Shown piece by piece: positions 8,590 through 16,241 of a DNA stretch of 64,000 bases. The DNA comes from Pedococcus sp031456495 (GTDB lineage: Bacteria > Actinomycetota > Actinomycetes > Actinomycetales > Dermatophilaceae). Where the stretch lies: the NCBI RefSeq assembly GCF_031456495.1, contig NZ_JAVDUW010000003.1, positions 558,001-622,000 of the forward strand. The letters run 5' to 3'. The notes under the pieces were generated by a model. The model was not told the origin of the DNA and did no database searches. It saw only the letters and a program-made list of their open reading frames with translations. Positions within the stretch are counted from its first letter, which is position 1; each line of letters opens with the position of its first letter. The position numbers were made by a program, and so were the translations under genes.

Positions 8590-9363
8590 TCAGCTGAACC
8601 AGACGATCTTGACGATCCCGACGACGCCGACCAGGACGATGAACGACCGCAGGACGAGGGGCGGGAGCCGTCGCCCGACACGCGCGCCGATGATGCCACC
8701 GATGAACGCGCCGACACCCACGAGCAGGGCGGCGAGCCAGCTGATCCGGTCCCACGCCACGAGCATGAAGGTGATCGCCGCGACGGCGTTGACGATCGTC
8801 GCGAGGACGTTCTTGTAGCCGTTGAGGCGCTGGATCGGCTCGGTCGACAGGGCGCTCATGATGCCCATGAGGATGACGCCCTGGGCGGCGCCGAAGTAGC
8901 CACCGTAGACGCCCGCGACGAACGTGCCGCCCACGAGCGCCGCTCCGTGCCAGGACGCCGGCGGGACACCGGCCTCGTGCCGGGCCAGCGCGCGGGCCTG
9001 CAGCCGGGGGCCGAGGACCACGAGCACGAGGCCGAGCAGGATGAGCACCGGCACGATGGCCTGGAACGCCTTGGCCGGCAGGACGAGCAGGAGCACCGCG
9101 CCGACCACGCCGCCGATGAACGAGGCGGGGGCCAGTCGGCGCAACGTCCCGCCGGCACCGCGCAGCTCGTGGCGGTAGCCGTGGACGCCGGTGACGCCAC
9201 CCGCGACAAGTCCGACCGTGTTGGAGACGTTGGCGACCACGGGCGGGTAGCCGAAGAACAGCAGGGTCGGGAAGGTCACCAGCGTGCCGGACCCGACGAC
9301 CGTGTTGATGGTGCCGGCAGCCATGCCCGCGAGGAGGATGCCGAGGGCTTCGAAGGCGGACAC
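8590..9363 (-). CDS. TauE/SafE family permease 2
   Basis: The 257-aa membrane protein has TauE/SafE repeats: LLAGMAAGTINTVVGSGTLVTFPTLLFFGYPPVVANVSNTVGL in the N-half and GVYGGYFGAAQGVILMGIMSALS in the C-half, here well conserved. It is a diverged neighbour of the next permease and probably co-transcribed with it; whether the two work as a heteromer or transport different anions is open. The start ATG (9363) has no obvious leaderless hexamer. Confidence 0.85.
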   Translation of the reverse strand: MSAFEALGILLAGMAAGTINTVVGSGTLVTFPTLLFFGYPPVVANVSNTVGLVAGGVTGVHGYRHELRGAGGTLRRLAPASFIGGVVGAVLLLVLPAKAFQAIVPVLILLGLVLVVLGPRLQARALARHEAGVPPASWHGAALVGGTFVAGVYGGYFGAAQGVILMGIMSALSTEPIQRLNGYKNVLATIVNAVAAITFMLVAWDRISWLAALLVGVGAFIGGIIGARVGRRLPPLVLRSFIVLVGVVGIVKIVWFS

Positions 9364-9430
9364 CGCGCCACCCTAGCCACCAGGGGGACGAACCGGACAC
9401 GGTGTCCCCCATGTGGCCACCCGCACAGCG

Positions 9431-9470
9431 GTGTGCCGCCCGCCCGACACGAGGTCGAGGGGCGGCACAC
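9431..9470. terminator. Hairpin downstream of the SPFH gene
   Basis: GTGTGCCGCCC (9431-9441) and GGGCGGCACAC (9460-9470) form a perfect 11-bp stem with an 18-nt loop, in the 135-nt spacer after the SPFH stop (9499) and before the TauE permease start. It would end the nfeD-SPFH transcript. Confidence 0.7.
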
Positions 9471-9498
9471 GGCACACGGACCGGGTCGGGCAGGCGCC

Positions 9499-10725
9499 TC
9501 AGGCGCGCGGCGGCTCCGTGCCCTCCACCGGGGGCGGGCCCGGGGGCACGGGCGGCGCCGCGGGGAGGTCCGCGGCGGGCGCCGGGTCCAGTGCGGAGTC
9601 AGGAGCGGCACCGGGAGCGGCGCCGGGCTCACGCTCGGGCACGGCGTCCGCCGGTCGCCCGATCGGCGGCTGCACTCGCTGGACGGGCGCGGCGTGCTCG
9701 GTCGCCTCCTGGCTGGCCTTCCCGGCGAGGCCGCGCGCCTCGGCGAGGGCCTGCATGGGGTCCTCAAGCACGGTCTCGTCGAACGCGTCCTGGAGCTGGC
9801 CTGGATCCACCCACTCGTCCTCGCCGCCGCCGTCCGGGCCGTTGCCCTTGTCGGGGGCGCCGAGCGCGCCGCCGATGCCGCGCAGGGCGTCGGTGAGCTC
9901 GCTGGGGATGATCCACATCTTGTTGGAGTCGCCGCGGGCGATCTGCGGCAGCACCTGGAGGTACTGGTAGGCGAGCAGCTTCTGCGTCGGCTTGCCGCGG
10001 TGGATCGCGTCGAAGACCTGCTGGATCGCGCGGGCCTGACCCTGTGCCTCGAGGATCCGGGCCTGGGCCGAGCCCTCGGCTCTCAGGATCTGGCTCTGCT
10101 TCTCGCCCTCGGCGGTGAGGATCGCGGACTGCTTGGTGCCCTCGGCATACAGGATCTGCGCGCGCCGCTCCCGCTCGGCCTTCATCTGCTTCTCCATCGA
10201 CTCCTGGACCGACATGGGCGGGTCGATCGCCTTGAGCTCGACGCGGTTGACGCGGATGCCCCACTTGCCGGTCGCCTCGTCGAGGACGCCGCGCAGCTGG
10301 GCGTTGATCTGGTCACGGCTGGTCAGCGTCTGCTCGAGGTCGAGCGAGCCGATGACGTTGCGGAGCGTGGTGACGGTGAGCTGCTCGATGCCCTGGATGA
10401 AGTTGGCGATCTCGTAGACGGCGGACTTGGCGTCGATGACCGAGTAGTAGATGACCGTGTCGATGTTGACGACGAGGTTGTCGCTCGTGATCACCGGCTG
10501 TGGTGGGAACGACACGACCTGCTCACGGAGGTCGACGTTGGCCCGCACCTTGTCGACGAACGGCACGAGGAAGTGGATGCCACCCTCGAGGGTGCGCGAG
10601 TAGCGCCCCAGCCGTTCGATGATCAGGGCCGTCTGCTGCGGCACGATCCGGACCGTCCTGATGATGACGATCGCCGCGAAGACGATCAGCAGCACCAGGA
10701 CGATGAAGCCTGCACTGAAGTCCAT
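9499..10725 (-). CDS. SPFH/band 7 (stomatin-like) membrane protein
   Basis: This 408-aa protein has one N-terminal membrane helix (about residues 6-26) and a band-7 domain (VPQQTALIIERLGRYSRTLEGGIHFLVPFVDKV onward). A coiled-coil stretch follows, rich in ERRAQILYAEGTKQSAILTAEGEKQSQILRAEG repeats, then a Pro/Ala/Glu-rich disordered tail (about 290-408). It resembles QmcA/stomatin-type scaffold proteins that organise membrane microdomains. It is paired with nfeD 3 nt upstream, the usual partner. Confidence 0.9.
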   Translation of the reverse strand: MDFSAGFIVLVLLIVFAAIVIIRTVRIVPQQTALIIERLGRYSRTLEGGIHFLVPFVDKVRANVDLREQVVSFPPQPVITSDNLVVNIDTVIYYSVIDAKSAVYEIANFIQGIEQLTVTTLRNVIGSLDLEQTLTSRDQINAQLRGVLDEATGKWGIRVNRVELKAIDPPMSVQESMEKQMKAERERRAQILYAEGTKQSAILTAEGEKQSQILRAEGSAQARILEAQGQARAIQQVFDAIHRGKPTQKLLAYQYLQVLPQIARGDSNKMWIIPSELTDALRGIGGALGAPDKGNGPDGGGEDEWVDPGQLQDAFDETVLEDPMQALAEARGLAGKASQEATEHAAPVQRVQPPIGRPADAVPEREPGAAPGAAPDSALDPAPAADLPAAPPVPPGPPPVEGTEPPRA

Positions 10726-10728
10726 CGG

Positions 10729-11208
10729 TCACTCCCCTGTCTTGTCCGACACGTGCTGGTCGGACACCCGGTCCACGAAGGCGGTCGCCCCCTGGATCGA
10801 CACCACGCGCACCTGTTCACCCGGTGCGATCCGGTCGGCCGCGTCCGCGACCCTGGCGGACCACGTCTCGCCGCCGAGCTTCACGCGCCCCTCGGTGTCG
10901 GTCACCGTCTGGAGCACGAATGCCGTGCGGCCGACGAGGCCGCGCGCCCCGATGGTGTCGGCCGCGTAGTTCTCGTTGAACTTGCGCTTGAGGAACGGCC
11001 GCACGACGACCAGCAGCACGACGGCGACGATGATGCCGACGACGATCTGAAGGGCGAAGCCTGCACCCATCGCAGCGGCGACCGCCGAGGCGAGCGCCCC
11101 GGCGGCCAGCATCACGAAGACGAAGTCCACGGTCGCGGCCTCGATGGCCCCCAGCACCAGCGCCACGCCCAGCCACGCGAGCCACGGGCTGTCACCGATC
11201 CAGTTCAT
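10729..11208 (-). CDS. NfeD family membrane protein
   Basis: This 159-aa protein has 2-3 membrane helices (WLAWLGVALVLGAIEA, FVFVMLAAGALASAVAAAMG, LQIVVGIIVAVVLLVVVRPFLKRKF) followed by the soluble OB-fold NfeD domain (GLVGRTAFVLQTVTDTEGRVKLGGETWSARV). AGGAGGGG precedes the ATG. It forms an operon with the SPFH protein, and the OB domain probably binds it. This is the short NfeD form without the protease part. Confidence 0.9.
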   Translation of the reverse strand: MNWIGDSPWLAWLGVALVLGAIEAATVDFVFVMLAAGALASAVAAAMGAGFALQIVVGIIVAVVLLVVVRPFLKRKFNENYAADTIGARGLVGRTAFVLQTVTDTEGRVKLGGETWSARVADAADRIAPGEQVRVVSIQGATAFVDRVSDQHVSDKTGE

Positions 11209-11284
11209 CCGTCCCCTCCTGACGACCCAGTGCGCTCAGCGTGCGCGCACGCGGAAACCGGCACCTGCAACCGGTTCCCAAACC

Positions 11285-12103
11285 CTAGGACGCTCCGGCC
11301 GCTCCGGTCGTTCCCGCGCCGGTGCGCAGCCGCGCGGCAAACCGCTCCCCGCGCTTCTCCAGCTCCAGCGGCATGCCGAACGTCTCCGACAGGTTCTCCG
11401 CGGTCAGGGTGATCTCGACCGGTCCCTGGGCGACGATCCGGCCCTCGCGCAGCAGGAGCACGTCGGTGAAGTTCGGCGGGATCTCCTCGACGTGGTGGGT
11501 CACCAGGACGAGGGCCGGCGCCTCGAGGTCGGCGGCCAGCTCACCCAGCCGCCGGACGAGGTCCTCGCGGCCTCCGAGGTCGAGTCCGGCAGCCGGCTCG
11601 TCGAGGAGCATGAGCTCGGGGTCGGTCATCAGTGCGCGGGCGATCTGCACGCGCTTGCGCTCGCCCTCCGACAGGGTGCCGAAGGTGCGGTCGGCGAGGT
11701 GCTCGGCCCCCAGCGCGCCCAGCAGCTCGGAGGCCCGGACGTGGTCGAGGGTGTCGTAGTCCTCGCGCCAGCGGCCGACGACACCGTACGAGGCGGTGAC
11801 GACGACGTTGTGGACCGCCTCATGGGCGGGGATCCGCTCGGCCAGCGCGGCCGACGCGAGGCCGATCCGGGGCCGGAGCTCGAAGACGTCGACGGCACCG
11901 AGGACCTCGCCGAGGACGCCGGCGACGCCGCTGGTCGGGTGCATCCGGCCGGCGGCGAGCTGCAGGAGCGTCGTCTTGCCTGCGCCGTTGGGGCCGAGCA
12001 CCACCCAGCGCTGGCCCTCCTCGACCTCCCAGGTGATGTCGTCGAGCAGCACGGTCGAACCACGGACGACGCTGACGCCGGCGAACTCCAGGACGTCACT
12101 CAT
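11285..12103 (-). CDS. ABC transporter ATP-binding protein (stand-alone)
   Basis: The 272-aa ATPase has Walker A GPNGAGKTT (about residue 37), signature LSEGERKRVQIARAL, Walker B LMLLDEPAAGLD and switch His in LVTHHVEE. The signature has SEGE instead of SGGQ, as in the ABC ATPases related to YhcG/ModF. ATG at 12103 is supported by a TAGGGT hexamer 8 nt upstream; a longer open frame has non-coding composition. No permease is adjacent, so the role is unclear. The C-terminal FAARLRTGAGT is a short tail. Confidence 0.85.
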   Translation of the reverse strand: MSDVLEFAGVSVVRGSTVLLDDITWEVEEGQRWVVLGPNGAGKTTLLQLAAGRMHPTSGVAGVLGEVLGAVDVFELRPRIGLASAALAERIPAHEAVHNVVVTASYGVVGRWREDYDTLDHVRASELLGALGAEHLADRTFGTLSEGERKRVQIARALMTDPELMLLDEPAAGLDLGGREDLVRRLGELAADLEAPALVLVTHHVEEIPPNFTDVLLLREGRIVAQGPVEITLTAENLSETFGMPLELEKRGERFAARLRTGAGTTGAAGAS

Positions 12104-12111
12104 GGCTCGCG

Positions 12112-12129
12112 ACCCTATCGGCTTAGCAT
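12112..12129. promoter_or_regulatory. Divergent -10 hexamers for the ABC ATPase and the 12136 gene
   Basis: Minus strand: TAGGGT (complement of 12112-12117) lies 8 nt before the ATG at 12103. Plus strand: TAGCAT (12124-12129) lies 6 nt before the ATG at 12136. The two promoters share a 32-nt space, so they may compete. Confidence 0.5.
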
Positions 12130-12135
12130 GGCTGG

Positions 12136-12936
12136 ATGCCCGAGCTACCCGCTTCCGTGCGCCTCGCGTTGTGGACGACGCACGTGTCGTCGACCGGCGG
12201 CCGGCTCGAGGACGCGATGCGCCTGGCCACCCCGGACGTCGACCACGTCGCCGGTGACCTCGACCGGCTCTCGCTCTGGCGCGACCTCGGGGAGCAGGCG
12301 CTGCTCGTGGCGCTGCCCGCCGCGGGCGACCTGACGGGCGTGCCGAAGGCGCCGGCGGAGGCGCAGGGGGCGGCAGCGGCCGCCGGTGAGTGCGTCTTCG
12401 TGCCGGGCATCGGCGGGATGCTGGTCCCGACGGTGTCGACCTACGGCGCGGACACGACGGCCGCCGCGGGTGGTGCCCAGGGCCGTGCCCGCGACGGGCT
12501 GGACACGGGGACCAGGGTCGACTGGACGGCATACGACAGTGCGCCGGTGCCACGGCACCGGGTCGAGGCGCTCGACACCTCCCAGCTCGAGCGCCACCTG
12601 CGCGAGGAGCTGCTCACCGCCACCGAGGCGTTCGACGCGGTGGGCGGCCAGCCGTTCGCCGGCTCCGCCGCCCGTGACCTCGCCGACGCCGCGCTGGGCG
12701 GGGCCTGGGGGCTGCCGTCCGGTATGCCGGGACGCGCGGCACGGGTCATCGCGCTCGCGGGGACGGTGGGCCAGATCGTCGACGTGGCGCTTGCTGCGGG
12801 TGACGGCGCGCTGACGGCCACGGATGCCGGGCGGCGCCATGCCCTGCTGCTGCGGCTGCAGCGCAGCGCCGACCGGACGCTCGCCGACGCCACCAACGCG
12901 GCCTGTGCGGTGATCGCCGGCTGGCGCCCGGCCTGA
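12136..12936 (+). CDS. Conserved-looking protein of unknown function
   Basis: This 266-aa soluble, Ala-rich protein shows no motif I recognise. Features seen: an N-terminal helical segment (RLALWTTHVSSTGGRLEDAMRLATPDVDHVAGDLDRLSLW), a middle part with GECVFVPGIGGMLVPTVSTYG, and C-terminal helices. No signal peptide or membrane segment is seen. It is divergent from the ABC ATPase and shares its promoter space. Codon use and the leaderless promoter support a real gene. Confidence 0.7.
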   Translation: MPELPASVRLALWTTHVSSTGGRLEDAMRLATPDVDHVAGDLDRLSLWRDLGEQALLVALPAAGDLTGVPKAPAEAQGAAAAAGECVFVPGIGGMLVPTVSTYGADTTAAAGGAQGRARDGLDTGTRVDWTAYDSAPVPRHRVEALDTSQLERHLREELLTATEAFDAVGGQPFAGSAARDLADAALGGAWGLPSGMPGRAARVIALAGTVGQIVDVALAAGDGALTATDAGRRHALLLRLQRSADRTLADATNAACAVIAGWRPA

Positions 12937-12937
12937 C

Positions 12938-13414
12938 CTACCGGAGGAGCTCGTACTCGAGCAGGACGGGGTGTGGCGGGTACTGGGTGCGTGACGAGCG
13001 TCCGGTGGGCGCCCAGCCGTTCTTCTCCCAGAACCGGCGGGCCCTCGGGTTCCGCTCGAAGACGGTGAGCCAGATGCGGTCGGTGCCCGGCGGGTAGGTG
13101 TCGACCAGCGCCTCGAGCAGGTCGCCGGCCAGTCCCGTTCCCCATGTGTCGATCGCGGTCCCGAAGTGGAGGAGCTCGTCGCGTCGGCGGGCGGCGAAGC
13201 CCGTGACGCGGCCGGCGCTGCCGGAGCTGCCGGAGCTGACGTAGGCGGCGACGTCCGGGTCGGCGAGCTCTGCCTGCCACCGCTCCCGGATCTCCGCGTG
13301 CGGGAAGGGGTGCGTCGCCTGCGGGAAGACGTCGGCCAGGGCGGCCACCGAGGCCTCGGCCTGCACCGTGACGAGCTCGTCGAGATCGGCGTCGGTGGCC
13401 GGGCGGAAGTGCAT
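12938..13414 (-). CDS. GNAT family N-acetyltransferase
   Basis: The 158-aa protein fits the GNAT fold: RPATDADLDELVTVQAEA at the N-terminus, a central strand ending before TWGTGLAGDLLEALVDTYPPG (in place of the Q/RxxGxG/A acetyl-CoA loop) and the late motif LTVFERNPRARRFWEKNGWAPTG. The acceptor is unknown. ATG at 13414 begins exactly at the GNAT domain; the longer open frame upstream is unsupported. It converges with the 12136 gene, their stops lying 1 nt apart. Confidence 0.82.
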   Translation of the reverse strand: MHFRPATDADLDELVTVQAEASVAALADVFPQATHPFPHAEIRERWQAELADPDVAAYVSSGSSGSAGRVTGFAARRRDELLHFGTAIDTWGTGLAGDLLEALVDTYPPGTDRIWLTVFERNPRARRFWEKNGWAPTGRSSRTQYPPHPVLLEYELLR

Positions 13415-13474
13415 GCGCCGATTGTGCACCCGGGTCCCCGACCGCTGCCCGGCGACGGTGTTGGAGGAACGGCT

Positions 13475-13515
13475 CCGCCGCGAATTCCATTGGGCGGCAA
13501 TCACATTCGCGGTGG
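13475..13515. repeat. 41-bp imperfect palindrome upstream of the HNH gene
   Basis: An 11-bp stem (13475-13485 with 13505-13515, one G-U pair) encloses a 3x3 internal loop, a 4-bp ATTG/CAAT stem and a 5-nt loop. It lies in the divergent spacer between the GNAT and HNH genes and encodes nothing obvious. Confidence 0.6.
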
Positions 13516-13533
13516 AGAACCTTCCCAGGGCGT

Positions 13534-13550
13534 TCGAACAGGTGTACGAT
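13534..13550 (+). promoter_or_regulatory. LexA (SOS) box overlapping the -10 of the HNH gene
   Basis: TCGAACAGGTGTACGA (13534-13549) matches the actinobacterial SOS consensus TCGAAC-N4-GTTCGA with one mismatch. The -10 hexamer TACGAT (13545-13550) lies inside it and ends 6 nt before the ATG at 13557. LexA binding would occlude the promoter, so induction by DNA damage is predicted. Confidence 0.65.
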
Positions 13551-13556
13551 GGGGAT

Positions 13557-14990
13557 ATGTCACCCACCCCGCTCGCACTGGTCCGGGACGCCCGGCAGCG
13601 TGAGCTGTGGGCGCGCACGGCGCAGGTGGCCGGGAGGCTCAACCGGGCGCAGTCGGAGCTCGTCGAGGTCGCCCGAGAGCTCATCGACGACCGGCACTGG
13701 GGTGACGGTGGGTTCCGGTCGCCGGAGCACTACCTCGTGGTGCGGGCCGGCCTCTCTCCCGAACACGCGGCCGATGTGGTGCGCGTCGCGCGTCGCAGCG
13801 AGGAGCTCCCAGCAGCAGTGCAGGCGCTGGGTGCCGGTGAGCTCTCGCTCGACCAGGTCGCCGTCGTGGCCAGGCGCGTACCGTCCACGCACCAGGAGCA
13901 GATGACCCGCCTGGCGCGGCACGCCACCGTGCCGCAGCTGCGCCGGATGGCTGCGCCGCACGCCTTCGACCAGCCCGGCGGGATGCCGGCCGAGGCCCAG
14001 GACCCGCCGGCCGACAGTCGGCTCAGCATGGTCCGTGACTCGTTGGCCGGGCAGTCGGCACCGGAGCGCCGAGCGTGCGCCAGGCCAGAGCTCGCCATGC
14101 ACTACGACGCCGACGGCCGGTTCCACCTGCGGTACTCGGCCCCCGCCACGGTCGGTGCGCTCGTCGAGCAGGCCATCAAGGAGGCCAAGGACGCGCTCTT
14201 CACCCGGACCCGCGACGCGGCGGCCCTGGACGAGCCGGCGGACGCGGTCGGCACCTCCGTCCAGCGTGGCCGTGTCCGGCCGACCGACGACCGTCGTGCC
14301 GGACACCCGACGTATGCCGATGCGCTGGAGGAGCTGGCCAACCGGTCCCTGGCATCGATCGCCTCCACCAGCCGCGCGTCGCACTACCGCGTCTACCTGC
14401 ACCTCTCGACCGACGGCGCTTGGGCCTCGGGCGGCCACGCCATCCCGCTGCGGCTGCTGGGGCGGTTCGTCAGCGACGGGATCGTCCAGCCCGTGTGGGA
14501 GACCGAGGGCCGGCCGGTCTCCGTGGGCCGCGGCATGCGCATCCTGCCCGAGCGGACGCGCCGGCTGGTCGAGGACCGTGACCGCGGCTGCCGGTTCCCC
14601 GGGTGCGGGGCCACCCGGTTCGTCGAGATCCACCACGTCCGGGCCTGGGCCGACGGCGGCGCCACCGACGAGGGCAACCAGGTCAGCCTGTGCCCGCACC
14701 ACCACGACGCGCTCGACCGGGGCGACTTCAGCCTGACCGGCGACCCGACGCGACCGGACGGGCTCGTCGCCACCAACCGGTACGGCATACGCATCCGGCC
14801 ACCGCGGCCCGTCGACACCAGACCGCCACCGGGCGGCGACCCACCGGTCCCTCGTGATGCCTACCGGCCCCCGACCGGCGAGGCGGTGCGCTGGCAGGAC
14901 CTCGAGCTCCTCCCGGACAGCCAGCTCGCACCCGAACGATCGCGTGCACCGGTGCAACCTCGTGCGGTCGGGACCACACCAACTCACTGA
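13557..14990 (+). CDS. DUF222 / HNH endonuclease domain protein (13E12 type)
   Basis: The 477-aa protein has an N-terminal DUF222 helical domain (about residues 30-330; AELIDDR-, GELSLDQVAVVARR) and a C-terminal HNH nuclease. The nuclease carries CRFPGCGATRFVEIHHVRAWADGGATDEGNQVSLCPHHHDALDRGDF (about 343-390), with zinc-type Cys, the HH pair, Asn and the final H. The family corresponds to the mycobacterial 13E12 repeat proteins, some of which are DNA-damage inducible. It is probably a DNA nuclease of unknown target, possibly linked to mobile DNA. The C-terminal tail is Pro-rich. The ATG start is fixed by the SOS-like promoter. Confidence 0.9.
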   Translation: MSPTPLALVRDARQRELWARTAQVAGRLNRAQSELVEVARELIDDRHWGDGGFRSPEHYLVVRAGLSPEHAADVVRVARRSEELPAAVQALGAGELSLDQVAVVARRVPSTHQEQMTRLARHATVPQLRRMAAPHAFDQPGGMPAEAQDPPADSRLSMVRDSLAGQSAPERRACARPELAMHYDADGRFHLRYSAPATVGALVEQAIKEAKDALFTRTRDAAALDEPADAVGTSVQRGRVRPTDDRRAGHPTYADALEELANRSLASIASTSRASHYRVYLHLSTDGAWASGGHAIPLRLLGRFVSDGIVQPVWETEGRPVSVGRGMRILPERTRRLVEDRDRGCRFPGCGATRFVEIHHVRAWADGGATDEGNQVSLCPHHHDALDRGDFSLTGDPTRPDGLVATNRYGIRIRPPRPVDTRPPPGGDPPVPRDAYRPPTGEAVRWQDLELLPDSQLAPERSRAPVQPRAVGTTPTH

Positions 14991-15050
14991 GTCATCCGCC
15001 GGGCCGCAAAGACTCCCCGAGTGCAACCCACGTGTGGCAGGGTGCGGGCG

Positions 15051-16181
15051 ATGAGCGGTGCATGGGGGGAGACCTGGAGCTTCGAGCTGCACGTGCACTA
15101 CGGGTTCGTGGACCTGCAGTCGGGCGGGCAGGCCCCCGCGGACCTGGTCACGGCGCGTGGCGGTCAGGCGAACGGGCTGTGCGGCGCGCGCTACCCCGGC
15201 ACGCTCGCCATGGTGACGGGGCTGCACACAGGTACCGTCCCGTTCACGGTCGCCGTCGGCGCGCAGCCACCGCCCCTGGCGGAGGACTGGGAGGACGTTG
15301 TCGAGGTCTCCTTCGAGGCCCTGGGTCCTGACTGCCTGCTGACGACGTTCGACGACGCCCACCGCATCGCCCTGCCCGAGGCGACGACGTACCGGGCGAG
15401 GTACAGCGCGTCGGCCATGGACGCCGCGCGCGAGCAGGACACCCGGATGCAGGACGAGCCGGTCATCGACCGGTACCTGCTCGAGCTGTGGCCCGCGCCG
15501 GCCGCCCCGGACGCGGTGGTGCGGGAGACGAGTTCGGTGGCGTCGTACTGGCACAGGATCGCGCGCACGTCGGCACCCCCTCCTCCGCAACCGACGCCCG
15601 AGGAGCTGGCGGCCGCTGCCGCACGCGAGCAGGCGGAGAGGGATGCGCGGCTCGCCGAGCACCAGCGGCAGCAGGAGCTGGTGCGCTGGGTCGGCTCGCC
15701 TCCGGACGAGGCCCTCCGGGCGGGTGGCGAGGGCGCCGCGGCCCTGGCGCGGGTGGACCGGGCTCTCGCAGAGCGCGTCGCCAGCTTGGACCGTTCCGCA
15801 CAGCGCCGTACCGCCGTCTGGGCTGCTCGGTCAGCCTGCGACCTGGCCGGGCCGGGCCCGCTGGACTGGTCGGCGGCCCTCGAGGCACTCGACGACGACC
15901 ACGCGCTGCCACCGCCGTTCGACGAACCAGCGCAGGCGTGGGCCCGGTTGTACCCGCCGCACCGAACGACAACCGTCGCGACCGTCGTGATGAGCGAGGC
16001 CGCCACGAGCACCCGCCGACCCGCCGTCGCGGCCCCGGCAGCCGCTCTGGCCGCCCTGCTGGCGGCCGGAAACCAGGACTCCGCGGTCGCCGTGTTCGGC
16101 GCCCTCAGCCAGGCTGCGTCAGCCCTCGACGACCCGGACACCCTCTACTCGGCCCTGCGAGAACGTCTCCATCGCGCCTGA
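15051..16181 (+). CDS. Protein of unknown function
   Basis: The 376-aa protein has three visible parts. The N-terminal 140 residues are strand-rich (WGETWSFELHVHYGFVDLQSG, FTVAVGAQPPPLAEDWEDVVEVSFEA). A charged Ala/Glu/Gln helix follows (about 180-215), probably a coiled coil, and then an Ala-rich helical region. No signal peptide or catalytic motif is recognised. ATG 15051 is preferred because a CAGGGT hexamer ends 7 nt upstream; GTG 15021 is possible. It follows the HNH gene by 60 nt but seems to have its own promoter. Confidence 0.7.
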   Translation: MSGAWGETWSFELHVHYGFVDLQSGGQAPADLVTARGGQANGLCGARYPGTLAMVTGLHTGTVPFTVAVGAQPPPLAEDWEDVVEVSFEALGPDCLLTTFDDAHRIALPEATTYRARYSASAMDAAREQDTRMQDEPVIDRYLLELWPAPAAPDAVVRETSSVASYWHRIARTSAPPPPQPTPEELAAAAAREQAERDARLAEHQRQQELVRWVGSPPDEALRAGGEGAAALARVDRALAERVASLDRSAQRRTAVWAARSACDLAGPGPLDWSAALEALDDDHALPPPFDEPAQAWARLYPPHRTTTVATVVMSEAATSTRRPAVAAPAAALAALLAAGNQDSAVAVFGALSQAASALDDPDTLYSALRERLHRA

Positions 16182-16202
16182 TCCCGCTGCGGTCAGCGAC
16201 AA

Positions 16203-16225
16203 CCGACGCGACCGCGGTGCGTCGG
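16203..16225. terminator. Hairpin between convergent genes
   Basis: CCGACGC (16203-16209) pairs with GCGTCGG (16219-16225) over a 9-nt loop, in the 60-nt space between the unknown protein and glgA stops. Confidence 0.55.
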
Positions 16226-16241
16226 GCTGGGACACCAGACC

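Noticed and set aside
9364..9498. Extra small gene between the TauE and SPFH genes
   Set aside because: No ribosome site or coding pattern is seen; the stretch is explained by an 11-bp hairpin and upstream region.
8947..11412. An 821-codon plus-strand frame opposite TauE, SPFH and NfeD genes
   Set aside because: The minus-strand genes have membrane and band-7 features; the plus frame has no domain and no start signal.
12104..12553. 150-residue N-terminal extension of the ABC ATPase
   Set aside because: It is Arg/Pro-rich shadow of the 12136 gene; the ATPase domain starts at ATG 12103.
13557..14990. Group II intron or transposon-borne HNH nuclease
   Set aside because: There is no reverse transcriptase, transposase, terminal repeat or target duplication; DUF222 identifies the chromosomal 13E12-type family.
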